Of a stretch of DNA of 59,038 bases, positions 37,196-45,193 are shown one piece after another; positions within the stretch are counted from its first letter, which is position 1, and each line of letters begins with the position of its first letter. Both the position numbers and the translations under genes were made by a program. The stretch is from positions 1 through 59,038 of the forward strand of contig PBLD01000015.1 in assembly GCA_002722255.1 (NCBI GenBank), written 5' to 3'. The notes below the pieces were generated by a model. It saw nothing but the letters and a program-made list of their open reading frames with translations, was not told the DNA's origin and made no database searches. Origin of the DNA: Winogradskyella sp. Its GTDB lineage: Bacteria; Bacteroidota; Bacteroidia; Flavobacteriales; Flavobacteriaceae.

Positions 37196-37549
37196 TTATG
37201 ACCCAAAAGGATTGATATACATCAAAAATTCAAAGATATTACTTGCAAAAATTGTGTAAAGAACTATAAACCCAAGTAAAAAAGTGGCTTTTTGTATGGT
37301 AGATGTTTTATTTCGCAATATGCGAATTGAACATAAAAGTATTATTGTAAAAAATATAGTGCTTATAAATGGTACAAACGAGGAATAGAAGAATAAGTAG
37401 TTAGGAATTAGCTCATGATTATATGCATTTAAAGCATTTGTCAAAATATTCCAGAGTCCACCTAATACAATTATCGAAGAAACAATTAAGTTTATTATGA
37501 TGATGATTCTAGAAACTTTATTGGAATCTGTTTGAGTTTTATTTTTCAT
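37196..37549 (-). CDS. Small membrane protein of unknown function
   Basis: The product has 117 residues with three strongly hydrophobic segments (about residues 14-35, 48-72 and 86-110) joined by short loops. No family is recognised. It lies 53 bases from the gene at 37603 and 32 bases from the amidase, all on the - strand, so it may belong to one transcript, but no role is implied. Confidence 0.7.
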   Translation of the reverse strand: MKNKTQTDSNKVSRIIIIINLIVSSIIVLGGLWNILTNALNAYNHELIPNYLFFYSSFVPFISTIFFTIILLCSIRILRNKTSTIQKATFLLGFIVLYTIFASNIFEFLMYINPFGS

Positions 37550-37602
37550 TTAATTGTTTCCTTACTTCAAGCGAACTTAATTAAATACTGAATTGGCTTT
37601 AG

Positions 37603-38229
37603 TTAATTTTTAAAAATTTGACTGCCAAAATCAGTAAACTCTTTTAAAAACATTGTTTTCATTCTTTTTGAATCATCTATATTTCCTAGTTCATTATATA
37701 GATAGGCTAAAACATATTTAAGATTTGGATCTTGAATTGTATAATGAAACTTACCACTATTCAACTGTCTTTCAACTAAACCAATATTAGACTCCAAGGT
37801 TTCAAGATTATTTAAAAAAGTTAATATGCTCGGTGAATTTTTATCTAAATATTTCTTTAAGCTTTTTCTAAAAAATGTTTCATTCCACAAGGATATAGGC
37901 ATATCATCAAAATAGGAACTACTTTCTAACGCATGAAGTTTATGGTTATAAAAAGCCAACTTCTTGTTCTGAGTAATGAAAGGAATAAATCTAAAATTGG
38001 TTCCAACAAAAAAATTTCCTGTTGTACCTCTATAAGTAAATTGAATTATTTTTTTAACTCCTACAGGATTGTATTCCGTTTGCCAGATGTACTTCTTTGA
38101 CTTATTACTATAACCCAATTGGTTTAGTCGTGGATTTAGAATGTCATTTAGAATAAGCTCAATTTTTTCAGCACTTGGTATATTAAGATTTGAAGTATGC
38201 TCTATATTTAAAAGTGAGTACAAGTTCAT
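37603..38229 (-). CDS. Protein of unknown function, possibly DUF4304-like
   Basis: The product has 208 residues and neither signal peptide nor membrane segment. The N-terminal half (LNDILNPRLNQLGYSNKSKKYIW, read in parts, then IIQFTYRGTTGNFFVG) resembles DUF4304 proteins in its Gly-Tyr-x-x-K and Trp pattern; I hold this loosely. It starts 32 bases downstream of ftsY on the same strand, possibly on its transcript. Function unknown. Confidence 0.62.
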   Translation of the reverse strand: MNLYSLLNIEHTSNLNIPSAEKIELILNDILNPRLNQLGYSNKSKKYIWQTEYNPVGVKKIIQFTYRGTTGNFFVGTNFRFIPFITQNKKLAFYNHKLHALESSSYFDDMPISLWNETFFRKSLKKYLDKNSPSILTFLNNLETLESNIGLVERQLNSGKFHYTIQDPNLKYVLAYLYNELGNIDDSKRMKTMFLKEFTDFGSQIFKN

Positions 38230-38261
38230 TTTTATGAAAATACCACTTTTTTGCAGAAAAT

Positions 38262-39236
38262 CTACTTAAAAAACGAATCTACAAACTCGTATTTATTAAA
38301 TACTTGCAAGTCCTCAATACCTTCTCCTACTCCAATATACTTTACAGGAATTTTAAATTGATCGCTAATACCAATAACAACACCACCTTTTGCAGTTCCG
38401 TCTAACTTAGTAACTGCCAAAGACGTTACTTCTGTAGCTGCAGTAAACTGTTTTGCTTGTTCAAACGCATTTTGTCCTGTAGAACCATCTAAAACTAAAA
38501 GTACATCATGAGGAGCATCACCAACTACCTTTTGCATCACACGCTTTACTTTAGAAAGCTCATTCATTAAGTTGACTTTGTTATGTAAACGACCAGCAGT
38601 ATCTATAATAATAACATCTGCATCTTGGTTAACACCAGATTGTAAAGCATCAAAAGCAACAGAAGCAGGATCGCTTCCCATTTCTTGCTTTATCATTGGC
38701 ACTTCTACTCTGTCTGCCCAAACTTGTAATTGGTCTATTGCCGCAGCCCTAAATGTATCGGCAGCACCAAGAACTACCTTTAAGCCTTTCTTTTTAAATT
38801 GGTATGCCAACTTACCGATAGTTGTAGTTTTACCAACACCGTTAACACCTACTACCATTAAAACATAAGGTGTTTTTTTACCATTATCTTGTGTTGGTAG
38901 ATTAGGAATTGTATAATCGGTTTCTTCACCTGAATTGGTTTCTGACAATAAGGCTGCAATCTCTTCTCTTAGAATTTTATTAAGCTCTGATGTTCCTAAG
39001 TACTTATCTCTTGCCACGCGCTCTTCAATTCGCTCAATAACTTTTAGAGTGGTATTTACACCTACATCACTAGTTACCAAAACTTCTTCAAGATTATCTA
39101 AAACATCATCATCGACTTTAGACTTTCCTGCAACAGCTTTATTTAATTTGGTAAAAAAAGAGGATTTAGATTTTTCTAAACCTTTATCTAAGGTTTCCTT
39201 CTTTTCTGAAGAAAATATTTTTTTAAAAAAACTCAT
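38262..39236 (-). CDS. ftsY: Signal recognition particle receptor FtsY
   Basis: FtsY is the membrane-docking GTPase for ribosomes carried by the signal recognition particle. The 324-residue product consists of a short basic N-terminus and the NG domain: GVNGVGKTTTIGKL (P-loop), GAADTFRAAAIDQL, IIDTAGRLHNKVNL and TKLDGTAKGG. The acidic A domain of enterobacterial FtsY is missing, as is usual in Bacteroidota. It lies behind the rpmB-rpmG-DUF4295 group, separated by a terminator at 39328, so it may have its own start. Confidence 0.97.
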   Translation of the reverse strand: MSFFKKIFSSEKKETLDKGLEKSKSSFFTKLNKAVAGKSKVDDDVLDNLEEVLVTSDVGVNTTLKVIERIEERVARDKYLGTSELNKILREEIAALLSETNSGEETDYTIPNLPTQDNGKKTPYVLMVVGVNGVGKTTTIGKLAYQFKKKGLKVVLGAADTFRAAAIDQLQVWADRVEVPMIKQEMGSDPASVAFDALQSGVNQDADVIIIDTAGRLHNKVNLMNELSKVKRVMQKVVGDAPHDVLLVLDGSTGQNAFEQAKQFTAATEVTSLAVTKLDGTAKGGVVIGISDQFKIPVKYIGVGEGIEDLQVFNKYEFVDSFFK

Positions 39237-39327
39237 TTAATTTCTATTTGCTTAGCTAATAGCAACAACCCTGCCTTTAATACGTTTCTGCTAAGTTGTC
39301 ATAATCGGTCAAATATAGACATAAAAA

Positions 39328-39353
39328 AACTGCTTTCAAATATGAAAGCAGTT
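39328..39353 (-). terminator. Terminator behind the rpmB-rpmG-DUF4295 operon
   Basis: AACTGCTTTCA (39328-39338), loop AATA, TGAAAGCAGTT (39343-39353), followed on the - strand by a T-run. It lies 27 bases after the DUF4295 stop and separates it from ftsY. Confidence 0.85.
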
Positions 39354-39379
39354 CTATAAATCTATTATCTAAATAAAGA

Positions 39380-39532
39380 TTATTTCTTATCTAAAAATTC
39401 ATTGACAAATTCTGGTGCCATTACTGATTCAACGAACATGTATGCTCCAGTTTTAGGTGATTTCACCATCTTAATAGCTTTTGTCAATCTTTTTGATCCT
39501 GTCTGTAAAGACGCTACTGATTTCTTTGCCAT
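39380..39532 (-). CDS. DUF4295 small basic protein
   Basis: A 50-residue basic protein (MAKKSVASLQTGSKRLTKAI, ... , EFLDKK) coded between rpmG and ftsY. This small DUF4295 family is peculiar to Bacteroidota and always seems to sit beside rpmG. Its size, charge and place suggest a ribosome-associated protein, but this is inference. The ATG is six bases after the rpmG stop. Confidence 0.9.
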   Translation of the reverse strand: MAKKSVASLQTGSKRLTKAIKMVKSPKTGAYMFVESVMAPEFVNEFLDKK

Positions 39533-39538
39533 GATTTA

Positions 39539-39721
39539 TTATTTTATCTCTTTATGAACTGTCATACGCTTAAGTATAGGATTAAATTTTTTAATCTCCA
39601 TACGATCTGGCGTGTTTTTCTTATTCTTTGTTGTAATATATCTTGAAGTTCCTGGCATACCAGAAGCTTTGTGCTCTGTGCACTCTAAGATAACTTGTAT
39701 TCTATTTCCTTTCTTTGCCAT
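39539..39721 (-). CDS. rpmG: 50S ribosomal protein L33
   Basis: The 60-residue product is ribosomal protein L33: [53 protein letters not shown]. It has only one cysteine (ECTEH) and lacks the CxxC pairs, so it is the zinc-free form. It lies 25 bases after rpmB and six before DUF4295, in an evident operon. Confidence 0.97.
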   Translation of the reverse strand: MAKKGNRIQVILECTEHKASGMPGTSRYITTKNKKNTPDRMEIKKFNPILKRMTVHKEIK

Positions 39722-39746
39722 TGTAAATTGACTTTAGCGTATGCTT

Positions 39747-39983
39747 TTATTTGTAAAATCCTTTTGCTCTAGCTTCTTTTAATGCTGCAGTAATACCAAT
39801 TTTATTGATAGTCTTTAATGCAGATGTAGAAACTTTTAATGTTACCCACTTATCTTCTTCAGGAATGTAAAAACGCTTCTTAATCAAGTTTGCGTTAAAC
39901 TTGCGTTTTGTTTTATTCATCGCGTGAGAAACATTGTTTCCAACCATCGCTTTTTTCCCAGTAAGTTCACAAACTCTTGACAT
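39747..39983 (-). CDS. rpmB: 50S ribosomal protein L28
   Basis: The 78-residue product is ribosomal protein L28: MSRVCELTGKKAMVGNNVSH, then NKTKRKFNANL, and TLKVSTSALKTINKIG. A 5' leader of about 125 bases with a small hairpin precedes it, so it is the first gene of the operon with rpmG and DUF4295. Confidence 0.97.
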   Translation of the reverse strand: MSRVCELTGKKAMVGNNVSHAMNKTKRKFNANLIKKRFYIPEEDKWVTLKVSTSALKTINKIGITAALKEARAKGFYK

Positions 39984-40077
39984 TGTATTCTTTCTTTAGG
40001 TATGTTATTTCTTTCTGTTAACTCTTATTTTCATTTGTCAGAAACAATATCCTAACAAACATATTCGATAAAAGTTT

Positions 40078-40098
40078 AATATCCTTAATAGGGATATT
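40078..40098 (-). promoter_or_regulatory. Hairpin in the rpmB leader
   Basis: AATATCC (40078-40084) pairs with GGATATT (40092-40098) around the seven-base loop TTAATAG. It falls near the start of the predicted leader transcript of the rpmB operon. A role in regulation by a ribosomal protein is possible but untested. Confidence 0.4.
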
Positions 40099-40111
40099 TT
40101 AAAACAGGGTG

Positions 40112-40142
40112 CAAATTTAGTAAAACTTTACGTTTCAACAAA
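40112..40142 (-). promoter_or_regulatory. Promoter of the rpmB-rpmG-DUF4295 operon
   Basis: On the - strand TTTG (40142-40139), a 19-base gap and TAAATTTG (40119-40112) match the Bacteroidota boxes exactly. The distance to the rpmB ATG gives a leader of about 125 bases. Confidence 0.72.
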
Positions 40143-40151
40143 CATAAAACT

Positions 40152-41399
40152 CTACTTTTTTAAAATTTCTTTTTGAAGCATTTCAAAGGCCTTGTTTGTT
40201 GCCTTCATTATTACCTTATCGCGATGATTACCAAAATTAAAAACTTCTGCCTTAACACCTTCCTTAGAAGCAATAGCAATCCATACTGTACCAACTTCTG
40301 CATCAGAATCTCCTTTTGTAGGACCTGCATTTCCTGTGGTACTTATTCCGTAATCAGAATTAAATAATTGACGTACATTAATGGCCATAGATTCCGCAAC
40401 CTCCTTACTTACTACAGATTTTGAAGAAATATCCTCTTCTGAAACATTTAGAATATTTACTTTAGAATCTGTGGCATAGCTTACAATACTACCTTTAAAA
40501 TATTTTGAAGCACCTGCATTTGCTGTAATGGCTTTTGCTATCTGACCACCTGTACAACTTTCTGCTATGGCCAAAGTCTTTTTTTGATCCGTAAGTTGCT
40601 TTCCTATTATTGCTTCTATTGACAAATCTTCTTCATACCCAACAAAGACATCTTCAATTTGTGGAATTAATAATTGTATTTGCTTTTGCAATTCAGCTTC
40701 AACAACATCCTTATCCATAGCTTTACCAGACAAACGCAAACGAACTTTACCTAAATTAGGCAAATAAGCCAGTTTAATAAAATCTGGTAGATTATCTTCC
40801 CAAGTTTCAATTCTTTCTGCTATGGCACTCTCACCCAAACCATAAGTTAATAAGGTTTTATGCTTTATATATGGAAACTTGAATTTTGCTCGTAAAGCGG
40901 GAAGTACTTCTGTCTTTATTAATGCCTTCATCTCATAAGGCACACCTGGAAGTGAAACAAAAACTTTCCCATTTTTTTCTAACCACATTCCTGGTGCTGT
41001 GCCAAATTCGTTTTTAAGGACTTTTGCTTTTGAAGGTACTAATGCTTGTTGGCGATTTAAATCTGAAATTGGTGTACTGATATACTTAGAAAACAAATAC
41101 TCTACGTGTTTTAGCACATCTTCATTTTCAACCAAAGTATCATCAAAGTATTCGCAAATGGTATGCTTGGTAATATCATCTTTAGTAGGTCCTAAGCCAC
41201 CTGTAATAATTATGATATCAGCATTTTCTTCCGCTTCTTTTAGGGCTTTAAGAATATGTTCTTTATCGTCTTGTACAGAAGTAATTTGATAGACCGAAAC
41301 GCCTATCTTGTTAAATTCCTTACCTAAAAATGCTGAGTTTGTATCTACAATCTGACCTATGAGAATTTCATCGCCAATTGTTATTATTTCTGCTTGCAT
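40152..41399 (-). CDS. cinA: CinA family protein (MoCF-like plus nicotinamide-nucleotide amidase domains)
   Basis: The 415-residue product has both parts of CinA. The N-terminal molybdopterin-binding-like domain ([33 protein letters not shown]) hydrolyses ADP-ribose-type compounds in characterised members. The C-terminal amidase domain ([35 protein letters not shown]) deamidates NMN to nicotinate mononucleotide, salvaging NAD. Its stop lies about ten bases from the upstream boxes of the rpmB promoter. The gene directly abuts the Hpt gene (41400), so they are likely coexpressed. Confidence 0.95.
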   Translation of the reverse strand: MQAEIITIGDEILIGQIVDTNSAFLGKEFNKIGVSVYQITSVQDDKEHILKALKEAEENADIIIITGGLGPTKDDITKHTICEYFDDTLVENEDVLKHVEYLFSKYISTPISDLNRQQALVPSKAKVLKNEFGTAPGMWLEKNGKVFVSLPGVPYEMKALIKTEVLPALRAKFKFPYIKHKTLLTYGLGESAIAERIETWEDNLPDFIKLAYLPNLGKVRLRLSGKAMDKDVVEAELQKQIQLLIPQIEDVFVGYEEDLSIEAIIGKQLTDQKKTLAIAESCTGGQIAKAITANAGASKYFKGSIVSYATDSKVNILNVSEEDISSKSVVSKEVAESMAINVRQLFNSDYGISTTGNAGPTKGDSDAEVGTVWIAIASKEGVKAEVFNFGNHRDKVIMKATNKAFEMLQKEILKK

Positions 41400-41741
41400 T
41401 TATAATCCGAAATCAGCTTTTATCTCATTTGTAGCATTCTCTACAGCAGTGAGAACCTTTTGTAGTTGGGCATCAATATTTTTATCTGCTTGTTCAAATT
41501 TTCCCCAATCCTGTACCTCAATCAATTCATCATAAACACCTAACTCAAACAATTCGATAGTTGGTTTCATTTTGTGAGCAGCCTGATATGTTTCGTAATA
41601 ATCTCCTTCTGGAACAGCTTTTCGTAAGCGCTCCGCGTCTTCTGGAACTTCTTCTATAAAGGCTGCTGCCAAAGCCATAACGAAATCTTCGTCGTTATCT
41701 GCCATATCGCGTACGCGATCTAATTTATAATGTTCTGCCAT
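41400..41741 (-). CDS. Hpt (histidine phosphotransfer) domain protein
   Basis: The 113-residue product is a single four-helix Hpt unit with the phospho-accepting His56 in YQAAHKMKPTIELFEL. Hpt proteins relay phosphate between receiver domains. No histidine kinase or receiver gene is in the window, so its partners are elsewhere. It abuts both neighbours without gaps (FAH-family protein upstream, cinA downstream), an arrangement which probably reflects shared transcription and not shared function. Confidence 0.85.
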   Translation of the reverse strand: MAEHYKLDRVRDMADNDEDFVMALAAAFIEEVPEDAERLRKAVPEGDYYETYQAAHKMKPTIELFELGVYDELIEVQDWGKFEQADKNIDAQLQKVLTAVENATNEIKADFGL

Positions 41742-42353
41742 TTATTTTATTTTGATTGAAAACATTTCTTGGTCTTCAATATATCCTTTTAATTCATCGT
41801 TTGCAAAAACCTTACCAACTCCGGAAGGTGTTCCCGTAAATATAATATCTCCAATTTTTAAAGTAAAATATTTTGATACATATTCTATAAGCTCATCAAT
41901 CTTCCAAAGCATAAGTTCTGTATTACCAGATTGTACAACTTCATTATTTTTCTCTAAACTAAAATTTATATTATCTACATTTTTGAAGTTTGATTTTGGC
42001 AACCACTTTCCTATCACAGCAGCACCATCAAAGGCTTTTGCTTTTTCCCAAGGTAAGCCTTTAGCTTTTAATTGGGCTTGAAGATCTCTTGCTGTAAAGT
42101 CTATACCAAGTCCTATTTCATCATAATATTTATGAGCAAATTTCTTATCGATGTACTTCCCTACTTTTTTAATTTTTACCAATACTTCAACCTCGTGATG
42201 GACTTCATCAGAAAAATCTGGAATAAAAAACGGTTGTTTTTTTAGCAAAATCGACGTATCTGGTTTTAAAAACACCACAGGATCTGTTGGTTTTTCATTT
42301 TCTAATTCTTTGATGTGGTCTGTGTAATTACGACCGATGCAGATGAGTTTCAT
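41742..42353 (-). CDS. Fumarylacetoacetate hydrolase family protein
   Basis: The 203-residue product is a short member of the FAH family, metal-dependent hydrolases or decarboxylases of beta-diketo acids. It shows MKLICIGRNYTDHIKELENE, VFLKPDTSILL, the metal-binding Glu pair in HHEVEVLVKI, GIDFTARDLQ and GDIIFTGTPSGVG. Short members are often acylpyruvases or oxaloacetate tautomerases; the substrate is not determinable. It is the first gene of the run to Hpt and cinA. Confidence 0.92.
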   Translation of the reverse strand: MKLICIGRNYTDHIKELENEKPTDPVVFLKPDTSILLKKQPFFIPDFSDEVHHEVEVLVKIKKVGKYIDKKFAHKYYDEIGLGIDFTARDLQAQLKAKGLPWEKAKAFDGAAVIGKWLPKSNFKNVDNINFSLEKNNEVVQSGNTELMLWKIDELIEYVSKYFTLKIGDIIFTGTPSGVGKVFANDELKGYIEDQEMFSIKIK

Positions 42354-42384
42354 GAAACAGGAATTAGGTGTTAGGTGTTTGGTG

Positions 42385-43302
42385 TTAGTTAGATAAGGTT
42401 AAGGATATGGCTGGAACCCATTGTTTATTATCCTTATGATGAGGAACAGCATATTTCCACCATTTTCCGTTACCGTAATGAACAACTAAAAACTTGTTAT
42501 AATTTGCCAAAAAAGCTCTAAAGCTAGGAACATAACCAATGTCATCTTTAACTTTTTTCTTTTTCCCTTTACTATCTGTCATTGTATAATTCCATTTATA
42601 TTCATTAAATGGAATAGCTAAACCTTCTAATACAACAAATAAACCGTTATTAGGAAACACTATATTATAAGTGCTTAAATCTACTTCAACTTCTTTTTGC
42701 TTTTTTGTTGTGGTTACAATTATGCTTTCACTTATTAAATCTTGGCCTGGTAAAGAATCTTGAGAAATAGAGTAAAGTCTAACTCTAAATTTTGAAGCCT
42801 TTCTTCTTGAACTAAATCCTTTGCTAATTCTTACTTTTACAGTATTAATGTATTTAGTATCATCATACAATGAGTCGTAAGGAAAATAAAGTCCAATCTG
42901 CCACGGTCTTTTTCCATTACCAAAACCACCATATAAATCTTTTTTTTGAAATGGTTTGATCACCATAAACTCTTCCTCAAACTTTTCAGTAATTACTACC
43001 TCGTCAAGTTCTTCAGCTAATGGCTGCAAATAAATGGTTTTTAACTTTGTAAATGATGTCACTGTTAGCGTAGTATCTTTATAACCAAGTGACGATAAAT
43101 GTACATTTTTATCTACGTCTTCTTTATTAATATTGAGTGAATAGCTTCCGTCATCATTACTAGAAGTTCCAACTCTAGACTCTAGAATAGAAATATTGAC
43201 ATATGGTACTGGTGAATTCGTGTCTTTGTCTTTAACAACACCTTTTGCAACTTGTTGTTGTGAGAATACCAGAAATGGAAATAATAAAAAGAATATTTTC
43301 AT
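42385..43302 (-). CDS. Carboxypeptidase-regulatory-like domain protein, exported
   Basis: The product has 305 residues with a signal peptide (FLLFPFLVFSQ, residues 4-14). Residues 16-95 are a CarboxypepD_reg-like domain (VVKDKDTNSPVPYVNISI, then YSLNINKED), the beta-sandwich found at the start of TonB receptors. The rest (about 95-305) is a beta-rich domain with GLYFPYDSLYDDTKYI that I do not recognise. Probably periplasmic or outer-membrane. The region just upstream of the FAH gene (42362-42389) holds a short tandem of GGTGTTA-type units. Confidence 0.82.
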   Translation of the reverse strand: MKIFFLLFPFLVFSQQQVAKGVVKDKDTNSPVPYVNISILESRVGTSSNDDGSYSLNINKEDVDKNVHLSSLGYKDTTLTVTSFTKLKTIYLQPLAEELDEVVITEKFEEEFMVIKPFQKKDLYGGFGNGKRPWQIGLYFPYDSLYDDTKYINTVKVRISKGFSSRRKASKFRVRLYSISQDSLPGQDLISESIIVTTTKKQKEVEVDLSTYNIVFPNNGLFVVLEGLAIPFNEYKWNYTMTDSKGKKKKVKDDIGYVPSFRAFLANYNKFLVVHYGNGKWWKYAVPHHKDNKQWVPAISLTLSN

Positions 43303-43406
43303 GTGTTAATATTTATCTTTTTCAAGGGTCACATGGAACACCCAATTAACATTCCGCTGTGAGTCTAAAAATTAGTCATAGGTGTTTCATATGAACTAGG
43401 AAAAAG

Positions 43407-43426
43407 ATTCCTGCATTCGCAGGAAT
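43407..43426. repeat. TTCCTGC hairpin directly behind the exonuclease gene
   Basis: ATTCCTGC (43407-43414), loop ATTC, GCAGGAAT (43419-43426). The stop codon of the exonuclease begins at the very next base. Same type as 12679 and 45385. Confidence 0.8.
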
Positions 43427-44209
43427 TTAGCTCAATTTATTATTAAACTGTCGTAACTTAATTGCGGTTAACACTTTTTTAGTATACAAAGGAAAATCTG
43501 CATTTAACAACCAACCAAAGTAACCTGGCTCTTGCTCCATAACATCTACAACGCGTTTACCTTTATGCTTACCAAAAGAAAAACATTCTTCACCTTCTTT
43601 GTTGAAAATTAAAAATCCTGCAAAATCTGCAAACTTTTTACGCGAGCTGAATTCTGCTAAAAATTTAGTATCATTTTCTAGCTCTTCGTAGCGCTCTAAT
43701 TGCGCTTTTAGCACTTCGTATGTTGCCTTAGTATCAGCTTCTGCACTATGAGCATCGTCTAAATTTTTATCACAATAAAACTTATAGGCTGCGCTTAATG
43801 TACGTTGTTCCATTTTATGAAAAATGGTTTGCACATCAACAGCTAAACGATTTTTCATATCAAAATCTACCTCAGCACGTAACATTTCCTCTGCTAAAAG
43901 CGGAATATCAAATCGGTTAGAATTAAATCCACCTAAATCTGAATCTTTGATTAAGTTATGTACTTCTTTAGAAATTTCTTTAAAGGTTGGTGCGTCTGCT
44001 ACATCAGCATCTGAAATACCGTGAACTTTGGTTACTTCTGCAGGAATAGGAATTGTTGGATTTACCAATTTGGTATAGGTTTCTTCCTTTCCGTTGGGAT
44101 GCACTTTTAAAATTGAAATTTCTACGATTCTGTCTTTTGAAATATTGATTCCTGTAGTTTCTAAATCAAAAAAACAGATAGGCTTTTTAAGGTTGAGTTG
44201 CATATTCAT
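43427..44209 (-). CDS. DnaQ-like 3'-5' exonuclease with C-terminal DUF3820 domain
   Basis: The 260-residue product has the DEDDh exonuclease core of the DnaQ family: Asp15 and Glu17 in CFFDLETTG, FNSNRFDIPLL for the second Asp, and HSAEADTKATYEVL for the His and last Asp. It may proofread DNA or trim RNA. The last 55 residues (CFSFGKHKGKRVVDVMEQEP) form a DUF3820 domain, also present alone in the gene at 20241. A second ATG two codons in (44203) is an alternative start. TTCCTGC hairpins touch both ends of the gene. Confidence 0.93.
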   Translation of the reverse strand: MNMQLNLKKPICFFDLETTGINISKDRIVEISILKVHPNGKEETYTKLVNPTIPIPAEVTKVHGISDADVADAPTFKEISKEVHNLIKDSDLGGFNSNRFDIPLLAEEMLRAEVDFDMKNRLAVDVQTIFHKMEQRTLSAAYKFYCDKNLDDAHSAEADTKATYEVLKAQLERYEELENDTKFLAEFSSRKKFADFAGFLIFNKEGEECFSFGKHKGKRVVDVMEQEPGYFGWLLNADFPLYTKKVLTAIKLRQFNNKLS

Positions 44210-44227
44210 TTCCTGCGCAGGCAGGAA
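44210..44227. repeat. TTCCTGC hairpin immediately upstream of the exonuclease start
   Basis: TTCCTGC (44210-44216), loop GCAG, GCAGGAA (44221-44227), touching the ATG at 44207-44209. Identical to the hairpin before mnmA (13897). Confidence 0.78.
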
Positions 44228-44283
44228 TCTTTTAAATTAGACTTTTAAGATTTTTGTGGATTAGCTTACGCTGAATCTTCGAT

Positions 44284-44301
44284 TTCCTGTCTTCACAGGA
44301 A
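44284..44301. repeat. TTCCTGT hairpin, variant
   Basis: TTCCTGT (44284-44290), loop CTTC, ACAGGAA (44295-44301): a variant of the TTCCTGC hairpins, 57 bases farther upstream. The gap between exonuclease and site S7L holds these two hairpins and nothing else recognisable. Confidence 0.65.
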
Positions 44302-44387
44302 TGACAATGACAAAGGTAATGAGATTTAGCATAAAAGACTTTAAATGATTAAAAAAGCTGGCTTGACTTTGTAAATTTAAAAGACTA

Positions 44388-44469
44388 ACTTCGTTTAATG
44401 TTGGATATAAGTCTGTTACTGAGCCTGTCGGAATATTGAAACGACGCATATCCACGAACTATTAGGCAT
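44388..44469 (+). repeat. Site S7L, short attC-like site entered by cassette 7
   Basis: Outer box TTCGTTTAAT (44390-44399), spacer GTT, left arm GGATATAAGTC (44403-44413); right arm GACGCATATCC (44443-44453), unpaired ACGAACT, then A and TTAGGCAT (44461-44469). The interior is only about 30 bases. A44461 pairs with T44399, but TTAGGCAT does not pair with this site; it pairs with S7R. This is the break point of cassette insertion. Confidence 0.78.
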
Positions 44470-44499
44470 AAGCTAAAACCAACTTTAAAAAGAACATAA

Positions 44500-44793
44500 A
44501 TGGCAGAAAAAAAGAAAAAAGCTGATTTTGAAAAGGTAATTCAGCACCTAAATGAAAAATGGGGAAATAGACCCTGTCCTATGTGTCAAACAAACAGTTG
44601 GACTGTTAGCGATACGGTATATGAATTAAGAGAATTCCACGGAGGTAATGTCGTGCTTGGAAGTGGTCCAATTTATCCAATAGTTCCAGTGAGCTGTAAC
44701 AATTGTGGAAATTCAGTTCTTGTCAATGCTCTTCAGGCAGGAGCAATTGAAAGACCAAAAGTTGAACCTTCAAATGACAAGAAAGATGAGTGA
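44500..44793 (+). CDS. Cassette 7 first gene, zinc-ribbon protein
   Basis: The product has 97 residues without signal peptide. Two cysteine pairs, CPMC (residues 26-29) and CNNC (about 66-69), separated by about 36 residues, form a likely zinc ribbon. Lys-rich ends flank it. No family function is known to me. Its stop overlaps the start of the next gene by eight bases (ATGAGTGA), so the two proteins are translationally coupled and probably work as a pair with a membrane partner. Confidence 0.85.
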   Translation: MAEKKKKADFEKVIQHLNEKWGNRPCPMCQTNSWTVSDTVYELREFHGGNVVLGSGPIYPIVPVSCNNCGNSVLVNALQAGAIERPKVEPSNDKKDE

Positions 44794-45193
44794 AAATCAA
44801 AGCCAAAATAAATTTGAGATATCTCAACAATATGAATTGATGTCTCATCAAAAAGGAAAAGCCTATCCAATTTCAATTTCCGAATGGGAGTTTATCAAGA
44901 AAAAACTCGAAAAAATTAATATAAAAGTCAATGATTTTAATAAAATCGGATTTTTATTACTTGGTGCAAGCGTTCCTTGCTTGATTACACTAATTGCTAC
45001 GGAATTCACTGATGTTAGATATAAGTATTTAGTCATAGCTTTGTTTTTTATTTTTCTGATTTGTGGTTCTTTATCACTTTATTTTTCAAAGGAAAAACAC
45101 GAAACAGAAATTGCTAAACCAACTGAAATTCTTAACCATATGAAATTAATTGAATCAAGATTTGAATCGGACGATAAAAAAGCCAATGCCTAA
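44786..45193 (+). CDS. Cassette 7 second gene, two-TM membrane protein
   Basis: The product has 135 residues from the ATG at 44786. The N-terminal 50 residues are polar; two membrane segments follow (about residues 55-75 and 82-102), then a charged tail. An open frame exists upstream to 44705, but it lies inside the preceding gene. The stop codon TAA (45191-45193) is part of the outer box of site S7R, so the cassette's own end supplies the termination codon. Function unknown; the overlap with the zinc-ribbon gene suggests a two-protein system. Confidence 0.83.
   Translation: MSENQSQNKFEISQQYELMSHQKGKAYPISISEWEFIKKKLEKINIKVNDFNKIGFLLLGASVPCLITLIATEFTDVRYKYLVIALFFIFLICGSLSLYFSKEKHETEIAKPTEILNHMKLIESRFESDDKKANA

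Noticed and set aside
37196..38229. The two unknown genes between amidase and ftsY as a defence module
   Set aside because: No motif, no mobile borders and no coupled overlap; nothing beyond adjacency supports it.
42362..42389. Tandem GGTGTTA units before the FAH gene as a phase-variable repeat
   Set aside because: Only about three imperfect units lie upstream of the start codon; too few and irregular to support slippage.
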